18,779 bases of DNA from the NCBI GenBank assembly GCA_041748615.1, contig JBGTCY010000302.1, forward strand, positions 1 through 18,779, in the 5' to 3' direction. This DNA comes from JBGTCY01 sp041748615. GTDB lineage: Bacteria; Bacteroidota; Bacteroidia; Chitinophagales; CAIOSU01. The first letter of the stretch is position 1. Each line of letters begins with the position of its first letter. Of the stretch, positions 7,327-15,131 are shown one piece after another. The notes under the pieces are model-generated. The model did not search any database and was not told the DNA's origin. It saw only the letters and a list, made by a program, of their open reading frames with translations. The translations under genes and the position numbers were made by a program.

Positions 7327-8996
7327 AAGAATCTGAATTTGTTCCTAAGCTATTTACCCTTCTTCGCGCGGGAATTTCAAAGCAACAATTATCAAAAGAT
7401 ATCTTAGCCGGAGTGATTGTTGGCATTGTGGCTTTGCCGCTTGCAATTGCTTTTGCGATTGCATCGGGCGTATCACCGGAGAAGGGATTAATCACGGCTG
7501 TAGTGGCAGGGCTGATTATCTCCGTATTGGGCGGCAGCCGTGTGCAAATTGGCGGACCGACCGGAGCGTTTATCATTATTGTTTACGGCATCGTGCAGGA
7601 ACATGGTGTTGGCGGGCTGACGATAGCCACTTTCATGGCGGGATTTCTGATTATCGGCATGGGGCTGGCACGACTTGGTAATTATCTGAAGTTTATTCCC
7701 TATCCGCTGATTGTGGGTTTCACCAGCGGTATCGCGCTCATTATTTTTTCTTCGCAAATCAAAGATTTCTTCGGCTTACCTATTGACAATCTGCCGGCTG
7801 AATTTATTGACAAGTGGCTCGTGTACGCGCAACATCTTTCGGAAATCAATTGGACGGCATTCATCATCGCTTTTTCGACCGTCATCATCGCGCTGAATTT
7901 TTACAGGTTGACCACAAAAATTCCGGGTTCGATTGTAGCGATTATCGCATGTACGGCAGCGGTTTATTTTTTTGATTTGCCCGTTGAAACCATCAGCAGC
8001 AAGTTCGGTGAAATACCGAACAGCATATCCATGCCTGTAATTCCGAAAATTGATTTTGCCACCATCAAAGCATTGTTGCAGCCCGCCATTGCGATTGCGT
8101 TACTGGGCGGCATCGAGTCGCTGCTTTCGGCAGTAGTGGCTGACGGCATGACGGGCGGTCGCCACCGCTCTAACATGGAACTAATTGCTCAGGGAACCGC
8201 CAATATTTTTTCCGGATTGTTTGGCGGCATCCCCGCTACCGGTGCGATTGCCCGCACAGCCACCAACATCAAAAATGGCGGGCGAACACCCATTGCCGGC
8301 ATCGTTCATGCGCTTGTGCTGTTGCTGATTATGCTGCTGCTGGCGCCCGTTGCCAAACTCATCCCGCTTGCCTGTCTCGCAGGTATTCTTGTTGTAGTCG
8401 CTTGGCACATGGGCGAATGGAAACATTTTTTCGGAATGCTGAAAAGCAATCAGATGGACGTCCTTGTGCTGCTCACTACTTTTTTAGTGACCGTGTTTTT
8501 TGATTTGGTGCTTGCCATTCAACTCGGTATGATATTGTCCAGTTTTATTTTTATGAAACGGATGAGTGAAGCAACATCTATAAAAAATGCCACTAACATG
8601 GTTTTTGCCGGTGAAGAAAATGGAGATGTGTTGTTTGAAGAGGAATTGCCGGAAATTCCAAAGGATGTACTGTTGTATGAAATCAACGGTCCTTTATTTT
8701 TCGGGGCATCCCGTAAATTCCAGGAAATCATCCAGGACTTGCATCAGCAACCCCGGATTTTAATTTTGAGACTGCGCCATGTTCCCTTCATTGATGCTAC
8801 CGGCTGTAACAGTTTGAAAGAAATGTGCAGGCAACTGCAACAAAAGGGTACAACTATCATTATCTCTGGAGCAAACCGGGAAGTGAAAGAGGAGTTGATG
8901 AAAGCCGGGCTTTATACGTTACTTGGAAAATATAATATTCATGACAACATTACAAGCGCTATCTCAAGGGCGCAGGAGATTTTGAAACAATCGTGA
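7323..8996 (+). CDS. SulP-family inorganic anion transporter with STAS domain
   Basis: 557 residues. Residues about 20-430 are a multi-span SLC26/SulP transport domain: the N-terminal LAGVIVGIVALPLAIAFAIASG, IGGPTGAFIIIVYGIV, and the later GGIPATGAIARTATNIKNGGRTPIAG are typical. Residues about 449-557 form a cytoplasmic STAS domain with the FIDATG loop (Asp491). The family moves sulfate, bicarbonate or other anions; BicA-type members take up bicarbonate with sodium. The 4-bp overlap with a carbonic anhydrase gene points to bicarbonate rather than sulfate, but this is inference from context. The fusion to STAS and the length are normal for the family. A 120-bp gap with a -7 motif separates it from the next gene. 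Confidence 0.93.
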   Translation: MKESEFVPKLFTLLRAGISKQQLSKDILAGVIVGIVALPLAIAFAIASGVSPEKGLITAVVAGLIISVLGGSRVQIGGPTGAFIIIVYGIVQEHGVGGLTIATFMAGFLIIGMGLARLGNYLKFIPYPLIVGFTSGIALIIFSSQIKDFFGLPIDNLPAEFIDKWLVYAQHLSEINWTAFIIAFSTVIIALNFYRLTTKIPGSIVAIIACTAAVYFFDLPVETISSKFGEIPNSISMPVIPKIDFATIKALLQPAIAIALLGGIESLLSAVVADGMTGGRHRSNMELIAQGTANIFSGLFGGIPATGAIARTATNIKNGGRTPIAGIVHALVLLLIMLLLAPVAKLIPLACLAGILVVVAWHMGEWKHFFGMLKSNQMDVLVLLTTFLVTVFFDLVLAIQLGMILSSFIFMKRMSEATSIKNATNMVFAGEENGDVLFEEELPEIPKDVLLYEINGPLFFGASRKFQEIIQDLHQQPRILILRLRHVPFIDATGCNSLKEMCRQLQQKGTTIIISGANREVKEELMKAGLYTLLGKYNIHDNITSAISRAQEILKQS

Positions 8997-9064
8997 GAGT
9001 CTGTTTTAATTCATCATCCTGAAGATGTTTTATTAGAATTGCTGTTCGCTAATTTTCCTTCAGA

Positions 9065-9072
9065 TATATTTG
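9065..9072 (+). promoter_or_regulatory. Bacteroidota -7 promoter motif for the GH31 gene
   Basis: TATATTTG matches TAnnTTTG exactly, 44 bp before the ATG at 9117. A TTG at 9039-9041 lies somewhat too far upstream to be an ideal -33 element. Confidence 0.4.
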
Positions 9073-9116
9073 ATGCTGTTTAAAATTTTCTGTTTCATAC
9101 ACTTCTATTTTCCAAA

Positions 9117-11240
9117 ATGAAATTTTACAATTTTTATTGCTTTAATTTTTTGACTCTTTTTGTACTTGCATTTTATTGCACGACTAAAGGAGCGCCAGTT
9201 TTTACCGGTGAAATTTCTCACTCCATCAATCATGACACACTCACCATCTTTCAAGACGAACAAGTTGTTTTTCAATTTCTGCTGAACGAAAAGATGATTC
9301 AGGCGGCTAAACAAAATATCAAAACGAAAGAAAAATTAGGCGCTTATCGCTTCAGGGTGAAAAATAAAACGGTTTTCAGCATGAAGGAAAAACCTGTAAT
9401 TACTTCTTCCAAAAATGTGGTTTCGGTGAAAGGGAATCTTCATTCAAAAAATAACACTGTTTCGTTTCACCTGATTTTCGCATTGGACAGCGATGCGCTT
9501 TTTCGCTGGAAACTCTGGATAGATGATACTTTGCTTAATCATCTTTCACTCACTTTTTTATCCGCTGAGGATGAACATGTTTTCGGAGGTGGCGTTCAAT
9601 ATTCCCATGTTGATTTGAAAGGTCACAAAGTGCCGGTTTGGGTGGAAGAACAGGGTATCGGCAGAGGCGATGCGCCCATAACTTTCTTTGCCAATTTTGC
9701 ATTGGCGGGCGGCAATCGTTTCACTACTTATTTCCCGCTCCCCTATTTTTTATGTTCTTCCGGTAAAGGCATTTTGATTGAAAATACCACCTATTCTGAA
9801 ATGGATTTCAGAAAAAAAACACACACAACTTTATCTACCCGCAGCCATGTATTGGATGGCGTAGTGTTTTCCGGCAAAACTCCAAAAGCCATTACTGAGA
9901 AACTAACGGCACATCTCGGGCGCATGTCGGAATTGCCCGAATGGGCATTTGGCTCCTGGCTGGGTTTGCAGGGCGGCAGTGAAAAGGTGGAAGCCATTGT
10001 GCAGGATGCGCTTGATGCCGGCAACCCGGTTTCCGCTGTCTGGATTCAGGATTGGGTGGGCAGACGAAATACAAAAATCGGACAACGATTGTATTGGAAC
10101 TGGATTCCAGATTCTGTTTCTTATCCCGGGTTGAAAAATTTCTGTACCGCGATGAATGAAAAAAATATTCGCGTGTTGGGATATATCAATCCGTTTCTGG
10201 CGGAGGAAGGTCCACTCACGGAAATCGCGAAATCCAGAGGCTATTTGATAAAAAATAAACAGGGCGAAGATTATCTGCTTCCTGCCGGTGGTTTTGACGC
10301 CTATCAACTTGACCTCACCAACGCTTCTGCTTGTGAGTGGATTAAATCTGTCATCCGCGAAAATTTAATTGGAAACGGATTTTCGGGGTGGATGGCAGAT
10401 TTTGCTGAGTGGCTGCCGCTCGATGCTGAATTATATTCAGGCATCTCACCGCTCGTGTATCACAATCAATACCCCGTTGACTGGGCGCGGCTCAACCGGG
10501 AAGCCATTCGTGAAGCAGGCATGGAAGATGAGATTATTTTTTTCAGCCGCTCAGGTTTTACCGGCTCTACGCGCGAGGCTTCCTTATTTTGGGCGGGCGA
10601 CCAAATGACGAGCTGGCAAAAACATGATGGCTTGCCTTCCGCATTGGCAGCATTGCTGACATCCGGCTTTTCCGGCATCGCAATCAATCACTCTGATGCT
10701 GGCGGCTACACCTCCGTGAAAAAATTTCCGGTACGTTACCTGCGTACGCGCGAGTTGCTTTATCGTTGGTTAGAAATGAATGCTTTTACACCGGTTTTGC
10801 GAACGCATGAAGGTTTGTTGCCCAAACACAATTTTCAATTTTACAGCGACAACGCTGCTCACACATTTTTCGCCCGAATCGCAAATATTCATCTGTCGCT
10901 CAAACCTTATTTACAACATCTTCAAAAAGAAGTTACAGCGTTGGGCTATCCGATGGTACGACACACGTATTTCAATTTCCCGGATGATGCAGTCGCTGCA
11001 AAACAACACCGGCAATTTATGTTGGGTGATGACCTGATTATTTTTCCTGTTTTGAAAAAGAAACAAAAACAGGTGAGCGGATACTTGCCTGAAGGCGACT
11101 GGCAATACCTTTGGTCAGGAATGACAACGGATGGCAAGCGCTTTGTTAAATCTGATGCCCCGCTTGGCAAACCGGCAGTTTGGATACGCAATGACTCAAA
11201 ACTTTTGATGGAGTTGAAACAATACATTTCAGCAGATTGA
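9117..11240 (+). CDS. Glycoside hydrolase family 31, candidate exported sulfoquinovosidase (YihQ-like)
   Basis: 707 residues. The N-terminal hydrophobic stretch (about 9-21) is a probable export signal. A beta-sandwich domain (about 30-255) precedes the catalytic barrel. The catalytic nucleophile lies in GWMADFAEWLP (Asp428) and the acid/base in FWAGDQMTSW (Asp495), both in YihQ-type context. As I recall the E. coli YihQ sequence, its sulfonate-binding Gln288, Arg301, Trp304 and Tyr508 are all matched here: Gln311 and Arg324/Trp327 in QDWVGRRNTKIGQRLYW, and Tyr531 in HSDAGGYTSV, with the same spacings (+13, +16 and +36 from the acid/base). It would release sulfoquinovose from sulfoquinovosyl glycerol or the plant/cyanobacterial sulfolipid. 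No sulfoquinovose catabolic genes are adjacent. Alternative: alpha-glucosidase of the same family, less likely. Confidence 0.85.
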   Translation: MKFYNFYCFNFLTLFVLAFYCTTKGAPVFTGEISHSINHDTLTIFQDEQVVFQFLLNEKMIQAAKQNIKTKEKLGAYRFRVKNKTVFSMKEKPVITSSKNVVSVKGNLHSKNNTVSFHLIFALDSDALFRWKLWIDDTLLNHLSLTFLSAEDEHVFGGGVQYSHVDLKGHKVPVWVEEQGIGRGDAPITFFANFALAGGNRFTTYFPLPYFLCSSGKGILIENTTYSEMDFRKKTHTTLSTRSHVLDGVVFSGKTPKAITEKLTAHLGRMSELPEWAFGSWLGLQGGSEKVEAIVQDALDAGNPVSAVWIQDWVGRRNTKIGQRLYWNWIPDSVSYPGLKNFCTAMNEKNIRVLGYINPFLAEEGPLTEIAKSRGYLIKNKQGEDYLLPAGGFDAYQLDLTNASACEWIKSVIRENLIGNGFSGWMADFAEWLPLDAELYSGISPLVYHNQYPVDWARLNREAIREAGMEDEIIFFSRSGFTGSTREASLFWAGDQMTSWQKHDGLPSALAALLTSGFSGIAINHSDAGGYTSVKKFPVRYLRTRELLYRWLEMNAFTPVLRTHEGLLPKHNFQFYSDNAAHTFFARIANIHLSLKPYLQHLQKEVTALGYPMVRHTYFNFPDDAVAAKQHRQFMLGDDLIIFPVLKKKQKQVSGYLPEGDWQYLWSGMTTDGKRFVKSDAPLGKPAVWIRNDSKLLMELKQYISAD

Positions 11241-11291
11241 GAATTCTGATAAAAGAAATCCAATCAATTTCTCCGATAAAAATTCTTTCGC

Positions 11292-11299
11292 TATTTTTG
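11292..11299 (+). promoter_or_regulatory. Bacteroidota -7 promoter motif for tRNA-Gln
   Basis: TATTTTTG is an exact TAnnTTTG match ending 8 bp before the tRNA 5' end. Confidence 0.5.
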
Positions 11300-11307
11300 C
11301 AACGCAT

Positions 11308-11380
11308 TGACCGATAGTGTAACTGGCAACACGTCAGATTCTGGCTCTGAAGACTCTAGGTTCGATTCCTAGTCGGTCAG
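11308..11380 (+). tRNA. tRNA-Gln (anticodon CTG)
   Basis: Full cloverleaf: acceptor TGACCGA/TCGGTCA, T8, D-arm GTGT/ACAC with loop AACTGGCA, anticodon stem TCAGA/TCTGA with loop TTCTGGC (anticodon CTG), variable loop AGACT, T-arm CTAGG/CCTAG with loop TTCGATT, discriminator G. CCA is not encoded. The weak T-A first acceptor pair is typical of tRNA-Gln. Confidence 0.95.
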
Positions 11381-11391
11381 CATCAAAAAAA

Positions 11392-11414
11392 GCTCTCGCT
11401 TCGAGGGCTTTTTT
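11392..11414 (+). terminator. Rho-independent terminator of tRNA-Gln
   Basis: GCTCTCG pairs with CGAGGGC (one G-T) across a 3-nt loop, preceded by a run of A and followed by six T, 11 bp behind the tRNA. Confidence 0.85.
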
Positions 11415-11456
11415 AGTTTATGCCAAAATACATTCCATCTTCCTTAACTTTCACCC

Positions 11457-12131
11457 ATGTTATCTGAAATATTGCTTTTGGTAAAAAAAGACCTCCTGCT
11501 TGAATGGCGGATGCGTTATGCCATTGGCGGCATTTTATTATATGTGGTCGCAACCGTGTTTGTCATTTATATCATTTTAAGCGGGGAGCGTTCGCTGGAA
11601 ATGGTCAACCACCGGTGGTGGAGTATTCTGTTTTGGATGACCATGATTTTTACCGCAGTGAATGCCATTGCGAAAAGTTTCACGCAGGAAAACAGGGAGC
11701 GGTTGCTGTATTATTATACGCTGGTGCGACCGCAATCAGTTATTTTATCGAAAATGCTTTATAATATGTTGTTGATGTTGTTGCTGGCTCTCATTGCGCT
11801 TGCAATCTTTTCAGTGATGCTCGGCAACCCGGTGAAAAATTTTGCAATTTTTTTGTCTGCAGTAACGCTGGGAGGCATGGGATTTTCTTTCGTACTGACG
11901 CTTGTATCTTCAATCGCTTCCAAAGCGGACAACAACGCGACCCTGATGGCGATTCTCAGTCTGCCAGTATTATTACCCTTAATTCTCATCATTCAAAAAC
12001 TGGCGAGCAGCGCTTTTTTTATTGATTCCTCCTTTTCAAACGCGCTCAATGACATGGCTGTCTTGGCTGCATTCAATCTTTTATTAGTCGCCCTGTCTTA
12101 TATCTTATTTCCCTATCTTTGGCGCGATTGA
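11457..12131 (+). CDS. ccmB: Haem exporter permease CcmB
   Basis: A 224-residue integral membrane protein with about six spans, matching CcmB of the System I cytochrome c maturation pathway. It starts with the cytoplasmic VKKDLLLEWRMRYAIGG, a typical CcmB start, and contains FTQENRERLLYYYTLVRP, the conserved cytoplasmic loop after span 2. CcmB works with CcmA ATPase and CcmC in the inner membrane to load haem onto CcmE. No ccmA gene is next to it here. The next gene, ccmC, starts 6 bp downstream. A near-consensus -7 site (TAACTTTC, 11445-11452) lies only 4 bp upstream of the ATG, so the transcript could have almost no leader; this is uncertain. Confidence 0.9.
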   Translation: MLSEILLLVKKDLLLEWRMRYAIGGILLYVVATVFVIYIILSGERSLEMVNHRWWSILFWMTMIFTAVNAIAKSFTQENRERLLYYYTLVRPQSVILSKMLYNMLLMLLLALIALAIFSVMLGNPVKNFAIFLSAVTLGGMGFSFVLTLVSSIASKADNNATLMAILSLPVLLPLILIIQKLASSAFFIDSSFSNALNDMAVLAAFNLLLVALSYILFPYLWRD

Positions 12132-12137
12132 TTCGGC

Positions 12138-13199
12138 ATGATTGGACTTCTGAAGATAAATTGGTGGAAATTTCTCTCCATTCCATTGTTACTCTATGCG
12201 CTGATTGCAGGAATGCTCATCCCGCTCGGACCGGGAATTGTGAGCGTGAATCCATCGTCAGTTACGCGGGGCGCGACCATTTCCTTTGATGTTGCCGGAT
12301 ACAATACGCACTTCGATGAAGATGACCGCTCGCTGAATGTGCTCCTGAAAAATGAGAACAACCTGATTTGTGCAAGCAATGTCACGGTTATCGGTTCCAC
12401 TTTGCTGAATGTTGAATTTGGAATTCCACCCGACCTGCGCACGGTCAGCAAAAGAGATTTTTATAATCTGGTGATTTATAATGAAACGGATGGTACTTTT
12501 TTTCTACGAAATGCCTTCAGTGTGCAACGCCATGATGAACAGGAAGGTATCGGCTTTAATTGTACCACCATCTTAAAGAATGAACTGCCCAAAGGTGTTG
12601 TAATTCCCTATCGTGAAATACTTTACGAGTCTATCAGGAATCTTTTTTTTCACGTTCCGATGTGGTTCACCATGATTTTTCTGATGTTTTTCGCTTTCAT
12701 CTGTAGTATCATTTTTCTGGCAACCAATAATGAAGATTTTGATTTGGTCGCTTCTACAGCGGCTGCTATTGGTTTGTTTTTCGGTTTGCTGGGAATTTTA
12801 ACCGGAATGGTATGGGCAAATTTCACATGGGGCGCTCCCTGGGTAAATGATCCTAAGCTGAATGGCGCTGCAGTAGGCATGCTGATTTATCTTGCTTACT
12901 TTGTATTGAGAGGTTCCTTAAATGACGACAGAACACGGGCAAGGGTATCTTCCGTTTACAGTGTGTTTGCCTTTGTAATTTTCATCGTGTTTATTTTCAT
13001 CATCCCGCGTTTGAAAGGAGTGGATTCGCTCCATCCCGGCAGCGGAGGAAACCCCGGATTTAATATGTATGACCTTGACAACACGATGCGCCCGGTATTT
13101 TATTCCGCTGTGCTGGGTTTTATTATCCTCGGAATGTGGATGACTTCTTTAGTGGCACGTTATCGTAAATTATTTCAATTACAATTGGATAAAACCTGA
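12138..13199 (+). CDS. ccmC: CcmC-type haem-handling protein with an inserted periplasmic domain
   Basis: 353 residues, longer than the roughly 220-250 usual for CcmC. Span 1 covers about residues 11-31. Then an extra, mostly beta-type segment of about 130 residues follows (about 32-160, beginning IVSVNPSSVTRGATISFDV, reminiscent of IPT/TIG or other Ig-like domains). After that come the remaining spans with the CcmC features: His172 in FFHVPMWF, the WWD-type motif TWGAPWVNDPKLNG (Trp231, Trp235, Asp238) and His299 in SLHPGSGG. The two His are the expected haem ligands. The protein presents haem to CcmE outside the membrane. The extra segment faces the periplasm by topology. It overlaps no gene; it sits between ccmB (6 bp) and the ccmD-like gene (4 bp). 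Confidence 0.87.
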   Translation: MIGLLKINWWKFLSIPLLLYALIAGMLIPLGPGIVSVNPSSVTRGATISFDVAGYNTHFDEDDRSLNVLLKNENNLICASNVTVIGSTLLNVEFGIPPDLRTVSKRDFYNLVIYNETDGTFFLRNAFSVQRHDEQEGIGFNCTTILKNELPKGVVIPYREILYESIRNLFFHVPMWFTMIFLMFFAFICSIIFLATNNEDFDLVASTAAAIGLFFGLLGILTGMVWANFTWGAPWVNDPKLNGAAVGMLIYLAYFVLRGSLNDDRTRARVSSVYSVFAFVIFIVFIFIIPRLKGVDSLHPGSGGNPGFNMYDLDNTMRPVFYSAVLGFIILGMWMTSLVARYRKLFQLQLDKT

Positions 13200-13203
13200 A
13201 ACC

Positions 13204-13398
13204 ATGAAAAAACTTATAGCGCTTTTTTTTCTTTTACCGGCAATAATATTTCCGGCTTTTTCCGCTGAATCACAAAACCTGTGGACGACCGGTAAAATTC
13301 ATGTAGTTCTTTCCGTTTTAACGATTATCCTTGTGCTCATTTTTGTTTTCCTCATTTTGCTTGAAAGAAAAATTTCACTTTTAGAAAAAAATAAATAA
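13204..13398 (+). CDS. Small CcmD-like membrane protein
   Basis: 64 residues: a hydrophobic N-terminal segment (about 4-20, signal peptide or span), a short polar stretch ESQNLWTTGKIH, a strong span (about 33-54, VVLSVLTIILVLIFVFLILL) and a charged C-terminal tail. Size, topology and position 4 bp after ccmC fit the CcmD-like proteins found in Bacteroidota cytochrome c maturation clusters. CcmD in System I helps release holo-CcmE from the CcmABC complex. Sequence alone is too short for certainty; context carries the call. Confidence 0.75.
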   Translation: MKKLIALFFLLPAIIFPAFSAESQNLWTTGKIHVVLSVLTIILVLIFVFLILLERKISLLEKNK

Positions 13399-13410
13399 TC
13401 AAAACATTTT

Positions 13411-14847
13411 ATGATAACATCCAAAAAAGTTAAAGCACAGGCTGAATACAGCTTTTTTCAGGGAGTCAATGATTATTTTAATAAAGCAGCCACACACACA
13501 AAAGTGCCCAAGGGTTTGCTCGAACAAATTAGGGCATGCAACAGTGTTTACCGCATGAGATATCCGGTCAGAATCGGAAATGAATATGCGGTGATTGAAG
13601 CGTATCGCGCGCAACATAGTCATCACAGAGTGCCGACCAAAGGCGGTATTCGTATCAGTTCGATGGTAACTCAGGATGAGGTAATGGCGTTGGCAGCGCT
13701 GATGACTTATAAATGTGCGATTGTGGATGTGCCGTTTGGCGGAGCGAAAGGCGGCATCAAAATCAGCCCGAGAAGTGTTACCCCGCAACAGTTGCAGCGC
13801 ATTGTAAGAAGATACACGGTTGAGTTAATCAAAAAGAATTTCATCGGACCCGGAATTGATGTGCCGGCTCCGGATTATGGTTCCGGTGAAAGGGAAATGG
13901 CATGGATTCTCGACACGTACATGTCTTATAATCCCGGGAACCTTGATGGGTATGGCTGTGTCACCGGAAAACCTGTCAGTCAAAATGGTATCCGCGGAAG
14001 AAAAGAAGCAACCGGACGCGGGATCATGTATGGATTAAAAGAAGCAGTTAAAATTAAAGATGACATGAAAGAACTCGGACTGACACCCGGTCTTCATGGA
14101 AAAACGGTAGTACTTCAGGGTTTCGGGAATGTTGGTTACTACAGCGCAAAATTTTTGCAGGAAGAAGGCGCATTGATTATCGCTGTTTCGGAAGTGGAAG
14201 GCGCTATTCATGACCCGAAAGGTTTGGATATTGCAAAATTGCTGAAGCACCGCCAGGAAACCGGCTCAATTCTCAACTTCCCGGGTGCGAAAAACATGAA
14301 AGATAAATATGACGCGCTGGAATTAGAATGTGATATTTTGGTACCTGCGGCTTTGGAAAATCAAATTCACGAAGGCAACGTGGATTCCATCAGGGCAAAA
14401 ATCATCGGTGAAGGCGCGAACGGTCCGATTAATCCTGATGCTGAAAAAAAACTAATCAAACGAGGCGTGATGATTATTCCTGACATTTACCTGAATGCGG
14501 GAGGGGTTACCGTATCCTACTTCGAGTGGTTGAAAAACTTATCGCATGTTCGATTCGGAAGAATGCAAAAGAGATTTGATGAAACCTCCTCGCTTGGAAT
14601 CATTGAATTGGTTGAAAGACAAACGGGCAAAAGTATTTCAAATAAAGAAAAAGCGATTATTTCAAGGGGAGCGGATGAAATTGATTTGGTGAATTCAGGA
14701 TTGGAAGAGACGATGGTATTCGCCTATCAGCAAATCCGCGAAGTGTGGAAGCGCAATAAAGACATCAAAGATCTGCGCACAGCCGCATTTGTCAGCGCTA
14801 TCAACAAAGTAGCCGATGACTATATGGCGCTGGGAATTTTCCCGTGA
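13411..14847 (+). CDS. Glu/Leu/Phe/Val dehydrogenase (probable glutamate dehydrogenase)
   Basis: 478 residues, cytoplasmic. It interconverts an amino acid (likely glutamate) and its 2-oxo acid with ammonia. Substrate-binding and catalytic lysines are in MTYKCAIVDVPFGGAKGGI (Lys101, Lys113) and the catalytic Asp in VPAPDYGSGEREMAW (Asp155). The Rossmann loop is GFGNVG (237-242), and the acidic Glu261 at the end of the next strand (AVSEVEG) suggests NAD preference, an inference. The C-terminal half includes PAALENQIHEGN and GEGANGP. The gene starts 12 bp after the ccmD-like gene with no visible promoter or terminator between, so it is probably co-transcribed with the ccm genes. A strong terminator follows. 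Confidence 0.92.
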   Translation: MITSKKVKAQAEYSFFQGVNDYFNKAATHTKVPKGLLEQIRACNSVYRMRYPVRIGNEYAVIEAYRAQHSHHRVPTKGGIRISSMVTQDEVMALAALMTYKCAIVDVPFGGAKGGIKISPRSVTPQQLQRIVRRYTVELIKKNFIGPGIDVPAPDYGSGEREMAWILDTYMSYNPGNLDGYGCVTGKPVSQNGIRGRKEATGRGIMYGLKEAVKIKDDMKELGLTPGLHGKTVVLQGFGNVGYYSAKFLQEEGALIIAVSEVEGAIHDPKGLDIAKLLKHRQETGSILNFPGAKNMKDKYDALELECDILVPAALENQIHEGNVDSIRAKIIGEGANGPINPDAEKKLIKRGVMIIPDIYLNAGGVTVSYFEWLKNLSHVRFGRMQKRFDETSSLGIIELVERQTGKSISNKEKAIISRGADEIDLVNSGLEETMVFAYQQIREVWKRNKDIKDLRTAAFVSAINKVADDYMALGIFP

Positions 14848-14872
14848 GCGATTTTTAAAATCACAAATACAA

Positions 14873-14905
14873 AACCATCGCTTTCATATCAGGCGATGGT
14901 TTTTT
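14873..14905 (+). terminator. Rho-independent terminator after the dehydrogenase gene
   Basis: AACCATCGC pairs with GCGATGGTT over an 11-nt loop and is followed by a T run, 25 bp behind the stop codon. It ends the ccmB-ccmC-ccmD-like-dehydrogenase unit. Confidence 0.85.
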
Positions 14906-14978
14906 GTTTAAAAGAAAATGAAAAGGTGCATCATAAAAACCGAAGTGCGTCTATTCCCAAAATTGAATAATATAATAA

Positions 14979-15124
14979 GTTCTTTGAAAACTAAAAAAAC
15001 ACGCGTCATTGCGAGGGAATGATTGTCCTGAGCGAATGCCATTCCCGAAGCAATCCCCCTATAAAGGGATTGCTTCGCTCGTTCCTCGCTCGCAATGACG
15101 ATTGTATTTGGTTTTTCAAAAACT
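14979..15124. repeat. Large palindromic intergenic repeat (GTCATTGCGAG type)
   Basis: The core, 15004-15100, has perfect outer arms CGTCATTGCGAG/CTCGCAATGACG and perfect inner arms CGAAGCAATCCC (15046-15057) / GGGATTGCTTCG (15066-15077). The left half carries about 20 extra bases. Weaker complementarity continues outward (TTTGAAAACTAAA against GGTTTTTCAAA). This matches a palindromic repeat type with the core GTCATTGCGAGCGAAGCGAAGCAATC that is widespread in bacterial genomes. It lies between convergent genes. Confidence 0.8.
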
Positions 15125-15131
15125 CTAATAT

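Noticed and set aside
9903..10307. Open frame of 134 codons on the minus strand
   Set aside because: It is opposite the catalytic domain of the GH31 gene and shows no start signal or motif.
9117..11240. A sulfoquinovose utilisation operon
   Set aside because: Only the candidate glycosidase is present; the flanking genes are a SulP/carbonic anhydrase unit, a tRNA and cytochrome c maturation genes.
15004..15100. CRISPR-like repeat
   Set aside because: It is one palindrome with nested stems, with no regularly spaced direct repeats or spacers and no cas genes.
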